The position numbers and the translations under genes were made by a program. Below the pieces are notes generated by a model. The model was not told the origin of the DNA and did not search any database. It saw only the letters and a program-made list of their open reading frames with translations. From contig JAUWGI010000060.1 in NCBI GenBank assembly GCA_030606505.1, forward strand, positions 1-5,588: 5,588 bases of DNA. Reading direction: 5' to 3'. The number at the start of each line of letters is the position of its first letter. The first letter of the stretch is position 1. Below are positions 1-5,484 of the stretch, piece after piece. This DNA comes from Deltaproteobacteria bacterium. Its GTDB lineage: Bacteria > Chloroflexota > Dehalococcoidia > Dehalococcoidales > BS750m-G39.

Positions 1-1064
1 CGGATGGCTTCGTGGGCTTCCTGCGCCCCTTTGACCCGGGTGGTAAAGGAGCGGGCGTGGGCGGGCAAATATTTCGAGCCGTATTTATCGGCGATAAACT
101 CTCTGGCTTCGGCAACGGCGGAGCGGGCAACCCTGATGGAATCGGTACGCATGTAGGTAATTAGGCCGACGCTGCCTTCCTTGCCGATGGGCAGGCCCTC
201 GTAAAGATCCTGGGCGACTCTCATCGTCAGCTTGGCGGGGAAGCGGAGCTTGCGCCAGGCTTCCTGCTGGAGGGTGCTGGTGATGAAGGGCGGCGCCGGC
301 TGGCGGGTGGCTTTCTTGGCGCTGACCTTGCTCACCTTGTAGCTGGCTGCTTTTAGCTCCTGGCCAATCTCGGTAGCTTCGGCTTCGTTGTGGATTTCCA
401 GCTTGGCGCCGCCGGCAAGGCCAACCAGGGTGGCTTTAAAAGTTCTTGCAGCGGCCGCCTTGGCTAATTCGGCTTCGATTGTCCAGTACTCTACCGGGAC
501 GAACTTTTCGATTTCCCGCTCGCGGTCAACGATAATCTTGAGCGCTACCGACTGCACCCGCCCCGCCGATAGCCCCCGCCTCACGTTCCGCCAGAGCAGG
601 GGACTGATTTTATAGCCGACCAATCTGTCCAGGATGCGCCTTGCCTGCTGGGCGTCGACCAGCTGCATGTTGATGGATTGGGGGTGGGCAAAGGCGCGCT
701 TGATGGCTTCCTCGGTTATCTCGTGGAAGACGACGCGGCGGTAGGGCTTGCGGTTTGTCCTGGTCACCTGCTCCAGGTGCCAGGAGATGGCCTCTCCCTC
801 GCGGTCGGGGTCGGTGGCCAGGTAAATGGTAGAAGCCTCTTTAGCCGCCTTTTTAAGCTCATTGACAATCTTGGTTTTGGCCCTGGGCACGATGTATTTG
901 GGAGCAAAACCCTGCTCGATATCCACCCCCAGCTGGCTTTTGGGCAGGTCTCTGACGTGCCCCATGGAGGCTTTAAGATTGTAGCTGCTCCCCAGGAGCT
1001 TGCCCAGCGTCCGGGCTTTAGCCGGGGACTCAACGATAACAAGGCTCTTTTTCTTGGTTGACAT
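1..1064 (-). CDS. topA: DNA topoisomerase I (type IA), N-terminal 354 codons; continues past left edge
   Basis: Type IA topoisomerases relax negatively supercoiled DNA by cutting one strand through a 5'-phosphotyrosine link, passing the other strand and resealing. Translation from ATG at 1064 gives an N-terminal Toprim domain: VIVESPAKA with Glu12 at residues 9-17, and DPDREGE at 85-91, which supplies the acidic metal ligands. The family motif LSAGRVQSVAL follows at 165-175. The active-site motif TYMRTDS places the catalytic tyrosine at residue 304 (codon 155-153), near the usual position in the family. The frame is open to the first base of the window, so the rest of the gate domain and any C-terminal zinc ribbons lie outside. 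The start is supported by AGGA five bases upstream and by a short Lys-rich N-terminus before the Toprim strand. The gene follows dprA with a 7-base gap and is probably cotranscribed and translationally coupled with it. No frameshift or missing key residue is visible in the part present. Confidence 0.96.
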   Translation of the reverse strand, partial: MSTKKKSLVIVESPAKARTLGKLLGSSYNLKASMGHVRDLPKSQLGVDIEQGFAPKYIVPRAKTKIVNELKKAAKEASTIYLATDPDREGEAISWHLEQVTRTNRKPYRRVVFHEITEEAIKRAFAHPQSINMQLVDAQQARRILDRLVGYKISPLLWRNVRRGLSAGRVQSVALKIIVDREREIEKFVPVEYWTIEAELAKAAAARTFKATLVGLAGGAKLEIHNEAEATEIGQELKAASYKVSKVSAKKATRQPAPPFITSTLQQEAWRKLRFPAKLTMRVAQDLYEGLPIGKEGSVGLITYMRTDSIRVARSAVAEAREFIADKYGSKYLPAHARSFTTRVKGAQEAHEAI

Positions 1065-1069
1065 AATAA

Positions 1070-1073
1070 TCCT
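1070..1073 (-). promoter_or_regulatory. Ribosome binding site of topA, overlapping the dprA stop codon
   Basis: The minus strand reads TAGGATTATTATG, so AGGA lies five bases before the topA ATG and overlaps the TAG stop of dprA. A second purine stretch, AGGGTGGAT, lies just upstream inside the last dprA codons. This layout suggests that ribosomes ending dprA help start topA. Confidence 0.55.
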
Positions 1074-2193
1074 AATCCACCCTTACCCGGTAGGCCTCTC
1101 TGGTCTCCCGGGAGAGGATATAATTCATGGTTCCGGTCTGCTTCACCAGCCCTTTAAGCTCCATCATGGCCAGGGTGCCGCTGACGGTGGCTACCGGCAA
1201 CCCGCTGCTGCGGCAGACCTCGTCAATGTGGGTGGGCTCGGCGCTGAGCTGTTTTAGGAGCAGGGTCTCGGTCTCGGTGGTGGGCAGCAGTTCGGTAAGC
1301 TCCATCTGCTGGGCGGCGGCGGTCAGGTTTAATTCCTCTAAAATATCGGTGTAGTCCCGCACCAGCTTGGCCCCCTCCTGGATGAGGCGGTTGACCCCCC
1401 GGCTGGACGGTGACAGGATACTGCCCGGCACGGCGAAGACCTCTCTATTCTGCTCCAGCGCCAGGTGGGCGGTAATCATGGCCCCGCTGGTCTCATCGGC
1501 CTCGACCACCAGCACCCCCAGGCTCAGCCCGCTCAGGATTCTATTGCGGCGGGGGAAGTTCTCCGGCTTGGGGCGGGTGCCCAGCGGGAATTCGCTTATT
1601 AGTGCCCCCTGCTCGATGATTTTGCGGGCGAGGGTGGCGTTCTCCGCTGGGTAGACAATGTCCAGCCCGCAGCCAAACACGGCGATGGTTCTGCCCCCCG
1701 CCCCCAGGGCGCTCTGGTGGGCTATGGAGTCAATCCCTTTAGCCAGCCCGCTGATAATGGTTATTTTGTTCCGGGCTAAATCGGCGGTTATCTCCTCGGC
1801 AGCCTGCCGGCCGTAGACTGTAGACCGGCGCGTGCCCACCACCGCCAGGCACCACTCGTCCTGGGGCAGCAGGGAACCCCTGATATAGAGTACTGGCGGA
1901 TAGTCATATATCTCTTTGAGGCGGGCAGGGTAGTCCGGGTCGCGGCAGGTAACCACCTTTATCCCGTAGCTGCCCAGCTTTTCCATCTCGGCGTCTAGGG
2001 AAATCTTGTCCCGCCAGTCCCTGATGGCGTTGACCGAGCCCCTGTCCAGCCCGGCCTGCTTCAGCTCGGTGGGGGGAGCCTGCCAAGCCTGCTTTAAGTC
2101 ACCGAAATGGCTTTCCAGCAGGGAGAGCTTCACCCGCCCGATGCGGGGTATCATGCTGAAGCCGACCCAGTATTTGGTGTCTTTTTTAGTCAC
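1072..2193 (-). CDS. dprA: DNA-processing protein DprA/Smf (GTG start)
   Basis: DprA binds incoming single-stranded DNA and loads RecA during natural transformation. It is also widespread in bacteria not known to be competent. The 373-residue protein has an N-terminal helix-hairpin/SAM-like part (about 1-75). The Rossmann-like DprA core (about 80-285) follows, with VVGTRRST at 118-125, SGLAKGID at 148-155, GCGLDIVYP at 174-182, EFPLG at 201-205, FPRRNRI at 213-219, VFAVPG at 252-257 and GVNRLIQEGA at 266-275. The C-terminal region (about 305-360) fits the DprA winged helix. Its length is typical for three-domain family members. The start is GTG at 2193; a TAG lies in frame five codons upstream, and no ATG precedes the conserved KYW segment. 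There is no Shine-Dalgarno sequence, which agrees with a promoter placed almost on the start codon. It is the first gene of an operon with topA, a pairing seen in several bacteria. Confidence 0.96.
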   Translation of the reverse strand: MTKKDTKYWVGFSMIPRIGRVKLSLLESHFGDLKQAWQAPPTELKQAGLDRGSVNAIRDWRDKISLDAEMEKLGSYGIKVVTCRDPDYPARLKEIYDYPPVLYIRGSLLPQDEWCLAVVGTRRSTVYGRQAAEEITADLARNKITIISGLAKGIDSIAHQSALGAGGRTIAVFGCGLDIVYPAENATLARKIIEQGALISEFPLGTRPKPENFPRRNRILSGLSLGVLVVEADETSGAMITAHLALEQNREVFAVPGSILSPSSRGVNRLIQEGAKLVRDYTDILEELNLTAAAQQMELTELLPTTETETLLLKQLSAEPTHIDEVCRSSGLPVATVSGTLAMMELKGLVKQTGTMNYILSRETREAYRVRVD

Positions 2194-2202
2194 TTCAAGG
2201 CA

Positions 2203-2231
2203 ATTCTAGCATAGAGGCCAACTGGTGACAA
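2203..2231 (-). promoter_or_regulatory. Sigma70-type promoter of dprA-topA, predicted leaderless transcript
   Basis: On the minus strand, TTGTCA (2231-2226, five of six matches to the -35 consensus) is followed after exactly 17 bases by TAGAAT (2208-2203, five of six matches to the -10 consensus). A TGC extended -10 lies directly before it. Transcription would begin near 2196-2195, two or three bases before the GTG start of dprA. No Shine-Dalgarno sequence is present, as expected for a leaderless or nearly leaderless message. The start site is inferred from spacing only. Confidence 0.65.
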
Positions 2232-2260
2232 TTAGCGTTTATCAACCTCACCCCCTGTGT

Positions 2261-2286
2261 CCCCCTCTCCACTCTTGGAGAGGGGG
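2261..2286. repeat. Perfect 10-bp GC-rich palindrome, likely dispersed intergenic repeat
   Basis: CCCCCTCTCC (2261-2270) pairs perfectly with GGAGAGGGGG (2277-2286) around a 6-base loop. No T tract follows on either strand, so it is not a standard rho-independent terminator. C-rich lead-in sequence (2246-2256) precedes it. The CCCTCTCC/GGAGAGGG style is typical of short palindromic repeats scattered between genes in some bacteria. That it is dispersed in this genome is inference. Confidence 0.6.
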
Positions 2287-2290
2287 AAGA

Positions 2291-2317
2291 AAAATAAAAA
2301 AAGGGGCTAACGCCCCT
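2291..2317 (-). terminator. Rho-independent terminator for leftward transcription
   Basis: Read on the minus strand, AGGGGC, a GTTA loop and GCCCCT form a perfect 6-bp GC-rich stem (2317-2302). It runs straight into a T tract (2301-2296, then more T after one A). This is the classic form of an intrinsic terminator. It lies about 210 bases after the transporter stop and before the dprA promoter, so it would keep the upstream transporter/tRNA transcript out of dprA-topA. Confidence 0.75.
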
Positions 2318-2339
2318 CTTAAACTCACTCTAAAAACTG

Positions 2340-2470
2340 GCCTGATTCCTCCCCTTTTCCCCACCCCCCGAGAAGAAATTGATAGAAGTATCACTTCTGT
2401 AGGGTGGGAGGGTGGGAAGTACAGCGCACTATAAAAACGGGGGGAACCTCCCCTTATCCCCCCACACAGG
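2340..2470. repeat. C/G-run intergenic region with 99-bp-spaced direct repeat and nested hairpins
   Basis: The 15-mer CCTCCCCTTTTCCCC (2348-2362) recurs as CCTCCCCTTATCCCC (2447-2461), 99 bases further on with one change; both copies are followed by further C runs. Between them, AGAAGT (2384-2389) and ACTTCT (2393-2398) form a 6-bp hairpin with a 3-base loop. Around it, the C-rich stretch 2358-2369 is partly complementary to the G-rich stretch 2402-2418. G6 at 2439-2444 can pair with C6 at 2458-2463. No credible gene covers this stretch: open frames through it have low-complexity, proline/glycine-rich translations. It may be the remains of a small non-autonomous element or of stacked repeats. 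Confidence 0.5.
2402..2416 (+). other. G-quadruplex motif with single-base loops
   Basis: Four runs of GGG are separated by the single bases T, A and T. This fits the strictest and most stable intramolecular quadruplex pattern. It lies on the plus strand, opposite the transcribed direction, between the transporter and the dprA promoter. Formation in the cell is not shown by sequence alone. Confidence 0.5.
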
Positions 2471-2489
2471 AAAGAGAGATTATCCCTAA

Positions 2490-2505
2490 AGGGGCTTTTC
2501 CCCCT
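2490..2505 (-). terminator. Terminator-like hairpin just after the transporter gene
   Basis: On the minus strand, AGGGG and CCCCT pair around a GAAAAG loop and are followed by TTTAG. The hairpin begins 23 bases after the transporter stop. Its T tract is short, so termination would be weak. The flanks (TTAA on one side, AAAGGGGC on the other) resemble those of the stronger terminator at 2291-2317, suggesting related or duplicated hairpins. Confidence 0.35.
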
Positions 2506-2527
2506 CATTAAAGGAACAGCAGTGGCT

Positions 2528-3718
2528 TTAGTCCCGCCTTCCCCACAGGAACGCCGAGCAGATGATGACTATCCCCAGCACCACCCCGCCCGCCACGGTG
2601 AAGCTGGTGGCAAAGCTGTAATGGTCGGCAAGGTAGCCCAGTACCGGCACCACCAGGCCCACGCCTCCCCGGCTGGCAAAGTAGTAGACGCCGAGAATAG
2701 TAGAGCGGCGGCGCTCCGGGGCGTGGGTGATAATATAAGCCTCGGTGACCGGCATGGCCATATACATGCAGGCGCCGAGGACGAGCAAGACTAACCACAC
2801 GCTCCAGTCCAGAGAGGTCAGGCTGAGCAGGTACAGGGTGGGACCGGCAATAAGGCTCACTGTCAGCATCACAGGGACTTTACCCAATCGGTCGGAGAGG
2901 TAGCCGCCGACGGGGCCGGCCCACAGGCCGGTGAAGTGGAAGAAGGAGAAGAGGAGAGCGCCGGTTTGCTCGCTGGCTTTGAGGTTATCAACGGCAAAGA
3001 GGGGTACATAGGAAGTCACCGAGAAAGCCATCACCTGCAGTATCACTCCCAGAACGATAAAGGGTATCAGCCGGCGCATACTGCCGGAGGTTGTCGGTGG
3101 TTCGTCCTGGCGGCTGGCGGTCACTTCGGGGGCTTTCTGAGTGTAGCCCAACCTTCCCAGGAGCACGAAGAGCACGATGCCGATGATAAAGGCGGGGATG
3201 GCCATGGTGATTATGGAGCCCCGCCAGCCCAGGGCGTTAGCAATGGCAACGGCAATCAGCGGGGTTAGGAAGAAGCTGGCGGTGCCGCCTATCTGGTGCA
3301 GCCCCAGCGCCCGGCCTTGGCTCTTTTTATCAACTGACGCCGCGACTACAGGTGAGGCGGCGGGGTGATAGCCGCCCCCCATCGCCCCGAGCAAAATCAC
3401 GAAAGCGACCAGGGTGAGGTAGGTCGGTGCCAGACCGGAGAGTATGGCAAACAGGGCCACCCCGGAAATGCCTATGGTAATCATCAGCCGGGGACCGAGC
3501 CGGTCGGAAAGCCAGCCGGCGGGCAGGTGGCTTAAGCCGTAGGCAAGGGTGGTGGCGGAAATAATCCAGCCCACCTGGGTGTAGTCAAGGTTGAACTCAT
3601 CACGGATGAAAGGCATCAGGGGTTGGAAGAGGGCAGCGGTGAAGTGATGGCTGAAGTGTGCCAGGACAAAGAGGGACAACAGGCCGGAGATAGGGGCAAG
3701 AAATTTCGGCTTCTTGAT
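2528..3718 (-). CDS. Major facilitator superfamily transporter, substrate unknown (probable ATC start)
   Basis: This is an integral inner-membrane secondary transporter of the MFS_1 type, with 12 predicted helices in two six-helix halves. The loop motif of the family appears in both halves, as GWLSDRLGPR after helix 2 and GGYLSDRLGK after helix 8. A hydrophilic central loop (RLGYTQK to SGSMRR) separates the halves. The opening segment (SHHF, then QPLMPFIRDEF) and overall length recall fosmidomycin-resistance-like and other efflux carriers, but the substrate cannot be read from sequence. The first standard start codon is TTG at 3679, which has no ribosome binding site and would cut into helix 1. 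The frame stays open upstream to a TAA at 3739-3737. ATC at 3718 would give 396 residues beginning with KKPKFLAPISG, a typical basic tail before helix 1. It follows the purine run GAAGGGAAG (3733-3725) after six bases. The gene lies 47 bases after the tRNA-Ser pair, in the same direction. The transporter call is firm; the start is not. Confidence 0.9.
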   Translation of the reverse strand: MKKPKFLAPISGLLSLFVLAHFSHHFTAALFQPLMPFIRDEFNLDYTQVGWIISATTLAYGLSHLPAGWLSDRLGPRLMITIGISGVALFAILSGLAPTYLTLVAFVILLGAMGGGYHPAASPVVAASVDKKSQGRALGLHQIGGTASFFLTPLIAVAIANALGWRGSIITMAIPAFIIGIVLFVLLGRLGYTQKAPEVTASRQDEPPTTSGSMRRLIPFIVLGVILQVMAFSVTSYVPLFAVDNLKASEQTGALLFSFFHFTGLWAGPVGGYLSDRLGKVPVMLTVSLIAGPTLYLLSLTSLDWSVWLVLLVLGACMYMAMPVTEAYIITHAPERRRSTILGVYYFASRGGVGLVVPVLGYLADHYSFATSFTVAGGVVLGIVIICSAFLWGRRD

Positions 3719-3724
3719 GGTAAG

Positions 3725-3733
3725 CTTCCCTTC
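3725..3733 (-). promoter_or_regulatory. Candidate ribosome binding site supporting the upstream transporter start
   Basis: The minus strand reads GAAGGGAAG six bases before ATC at 3718. No comparable purine run lies before CTG at 3682 or TTG at 3679. This is the main sequence argument for initiation at or near 3718. Confidence 0.4.
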
Positions 3734-3765
3734 TAGTTATCCGTTTTAAAAATTAACTGTTGGTA

Positions 3766-3855
<90 letters not shown>

Positions 3856-3860
3856 GTTAT

Positions 3861-3954
<94 letters not shown>

Positions 3955-3990
3955 AAATGCCTAAAATGAAGCTAAATTGGTTTGTTTCTG

Positions 3991-5109
3991 CTATTCTCTT
4001 AAAGTGCTATCCGCCAAATTGGTCACGGATTGGTCACGGGTTGATTCAGTGCGTTTATTATATCTGCTACTGAGTACTTCGTCAAAGCGTTTGGCCGCCG
4101 ATTCCTGAAGTCCCGGGGCTACGTGGCTGTAAGTGTCTAGAGTTACCGCTATGCTGGAATGTCCCAGACGCTCCTGGACAATCTTTGGGTGTATTCCCTG
4201 CTTTAACATTATAGAGGCGTGGGTATGCCGGGCGTCATGGAACCGTATAACCTTAACGCCGTAACGGGCGGCAAGTGTCTGCCATGCTCTTGTAATGGTA
4301 TTCGGGCGTAATGGCTTGCCTTCGATGGTACTAAATACCAGGTCAGTATCGGATAATGGCTTGCCTACCATGTCCCTTTCTAGTTTCTGATTATCGTAAT
4401 GTGACTTGAGCACCAGGATTGCCGATGGCGGTAAAGCAATAGTGCGCTTACTCTTGGCAGACTTCGGCTCAGTGAATACATAGCTGCCATCACTCAGGTG
4501 GTGAAGCCCACGATTAACCGATATCACGCTGTAAAGCAGGTTAATATCCTGCCATGTAAGACCAAGTAATTCAGAGCGCCTCATGCCAGTAAATAGAGCG
4601 GTGTAAAACAGAGTGTAATATTGAGAATCTTTAATACCATCAAGGAACTGTGCTATCTCATTCTCATTCCATGTGTGCATTTCAGTATGACCGGGGCGTG
4701 GTGGGTCAACGGCGTCAGCTACATTACGGGGAACTAATCCCCACTTAACAGCTGATTGCAGAGCTACATGGAGAATCACATGATGATATCGCACCGTCCT
4801 GGCACTCAGCCTGTCATTCAGCATAGCCGTGTAATGTTTTTGAATATGGTCAGGGCGTACTTCAGTGAGTGGAATACTGCCAAGTGAGGGTGTAAGGTGT
4901 ACCCGGATGATGGACTCATAGCGCTCATAGGCACGAGGCGTCAGGTGAGGCTTGGCATAATCCTGTAACCATCGGCTTAGAAAATCAGACAGGGTATCTT
5001 TACTTGGCTTTGTAAAAGTTCCAGTATCAAGCTGGTGAAATAGCTCTGCAAGACGCTTTTCAGCGTCCTTTTTAGTCCCCCGAACTGTAACTCTTTGCTG
5101 ATATCGCCT
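3991..5109 (-). CDS. Tyrosine recombinase (phage-type integrase), 5'-truncated, probably a pseudogene
   Basis: Phage-type tyrosine recombinases integrate or excise mobile DNA at att sites through a 3'-phosphotyrosine intermediate. All catalytic residues are present. Numbered from ATG at 4824 they are Arg82 (TGMRRSE), Lys121 (EPKSAK), His196 and Arg199 (HDARH), His222 (LGHSS) and Tyr232 (LDTYSHV). That ATG is not the real start. The same frame continues upstream without a stop to 5143 and encodes the rest of the core-binding domain (SDFLSRWLQDYAK, then RAYERYESIIRVHL). Before that comes the end of an N-terminal arm-binding domain (RRYQQRVTVRGTKKDAEK, ending at about 5109). No ATG, GTG or TTG lies in frame across this part, and only two weak CTG codons (4992, 4944) occur. 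Upstream of about 5110 the translation stops resembling an integrase. An estimated 20-30 N-terminal residues and the start are lost. An internally started 277-residue product could be made but would lack half the core-binding domain. It lies beside tRNA-Ser(CGA), a common kind of integration target. Confidence 0.88.
   Translation of the reverse strand, partial: RRYQQRVTVRGTKKDAEKRLAELFHQLDTGTFTKPSKDTLSDFLSRWLQDYAKPHLTPRAYERYESIIRVHLTPSLGSIPLTEVRPDHIQKHYTAMLNDRLSARTVRYHHVILHVALQSAVKWGLVPRNVADAVDPPRPGHTEMHTWNENEIAQFLDGIKDSQYYTLFYTALFTGMRRSELLGLTWQDINLLYSVISVNRGLHHLSDGSYVFTEPKSAKSKRTIALPPSAILVLKSHYDNQKLERDMVGKPLSDTDLVFSTIEGKPLRPNTITRAWQTLAARYGVKVIRFHDARHTHASIMLKQGIHPKIVQERLGHSSIAVTLDTYSHVAPGLQESAAKRFDEVLSSRYNKRTESTRDQSVTNLADSTLRE
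4019..4039. repeat. Tandem 10-bp direct repeat TTGGTCACGG, candidate recombinase arm-type sites
   Basis: TTGGTCACGG occurs at 4019-4028 and again at 4030-4039, an 11-base period within the last codons of the integrase. AAATTGGT at 4016-4023, covering the start of the first copy, also recurs at 3974-3981 between the integrase and the tRNA. One-helical-turn spacing next to an integrase and a tRNA is the kind of layout seen for arm-type integrase sites. A chance coding duplication is also possible. Confidence 0.35.
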
Positions 5110-5111
5110 AT

Positions 5112-5222
5112 AAGGTGGGGGACATCCCCAAGCCGGACCTGGTTAACGTGATAAATCTCTTTATCGCCTGGGGGCTGAGCATCCAGAAGAAGAAGTGGCT
5201 GGACCGCATGGGCTACCGCTAG
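5112..5222 (+). pseudogene. 3'-terminal remnant of an unrecognised gene
   Basis: The plus-strand frame from about 5112 to the TAG at 5220-5222 reads KVGDIPKPDLVNVINLF and ends QKKKWLDRMGYR. It looks like the natural C-terminus of a bacterial protein: mixed amphipathic and basic, without the bias of shadow frames. A stop lies in frame at 5088-5090. The only possible start is GTG at 5115, leaving a 35-residue peptide. I do not recognise the family. The coding look begins where the integrase homology ends on the other strand, so the 5' part of this gene was probably deleted in the same event. An alternative is a genuine small peptide gene starting at GTG 5115, with AAGG directly before it. Confidence 0.4.
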
Positions 5223-5238
5223 GCCCCGCAGTTAGGCG

Positions 5239-5262
5239 AATGCTTGCTTTAAATCAAGCATT
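5239..5262. promoter_or_regulatory. Near-perfect 24-bp palindrome, candidate operator of the winged-helix gene
   Basis: AATGCTTG (5239-5246) and CAAGCATT (5255-5262) are perfect inverted half-sites. The centre contains the self-complementary TTTAAA (5248-5253), so only one base pair (5247/5254) breaks the symmetry. It ends three bases before the ATG of a small winged-helix protein. An extended -10-like TGC-TTTAAA lies inside it, with no good -35. Binding here by a dimeric repressor would block transcription or initiation. As RNA it could also form a hairpin at the start codon. Confidence 0.5.
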
Positions 5263-5265
5263 ACC

Positions 5266-5484
5266 ATGAAAAGGGCATCAAAACTCCAAGTCTTAGAATT
5301 CATAAGGAAAAGGGAGATTGTAACTCCACTTGACCTGATGAACAGCTTCGGCTACAGCCGCGGCGGTGCCAGCTGGATGCTGACCTGGCTTAAAAAACAG
5401 AGGCTGGTCATAAATGACCAAAGAGGTGAATGGACAATAACGGATGACGGTGTGAGAAGGCTTATTTACTATGGGAGGTTATAG
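5266..5484 (+). CDS. Small winged helix-turn-helix protein
   Basis: This 72-residue protein has the order expected of a minimal winged helix. Helix 1 is about 6-16 (KLQVLEFIRKR). Helix 2, about 20-28 (TPLDLMNSF), and the recognition helix, about 31-46 (SRGGASWMLTWLKKQR), follow. The two-strand wing is about 47-58 (LVINDQRGEWTIT), and a basic tail (DDGVRRLIYYGRL) ends the protein. It probably binds DNA as a dimer and acts as a small regulator; target and ligand are unknown. The start is the first ATG, 3 bases after a 24-bp palindrome. No Shine-Dalgarno sequence is visible, so it may be translated from a very short leader. It is the only intact plus-strand gene here. It sits beside an integrase remnant and is more AT-rich than dprA-topA, consistent with a regulator left from an integrated element. 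The fold is fairly sure; the role is inferred. Confidence 0.75.
   Translation: MKRASKLQVLEFIRKREIVTPLDLMNSFGYSRGGASWMLTWLKKQRLVINDQRGEWTITDDGVRRLIYYGRL

Noticed and set aside
388..1257. Plus-strand open frames over topA and dprA (for example 678-1061)
   Set aside because: They are antisense to strongly conserved topA and dprA coding sequence, have no family signature and no ribosome binding site.
2261..2286. 10-bp hairpin as a bidirectional terminator
   Set aside because: No T tract follows the stem on either strand.
2225..2508. Open frames in the dprA/transporter intergenic block
   Set aside because: They are built from C/G-run palindromes on both strands, with low-complexity Pro/Gly/Arg-rich translations.
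2936..3368. Plus-strand frames over the transporter
   Set aside because: Their compositions mirror the antisense of membrane helices; the minus-strand transporter accounts for the sequence.
3991..4824. Integrase as a complete 277-residue gene starting at ATG 4824
   Set aside because: The same frame upstream encodes clear core-binding and arm-domain sequence, so this ATG is internal to the domain and cannot be the original start.
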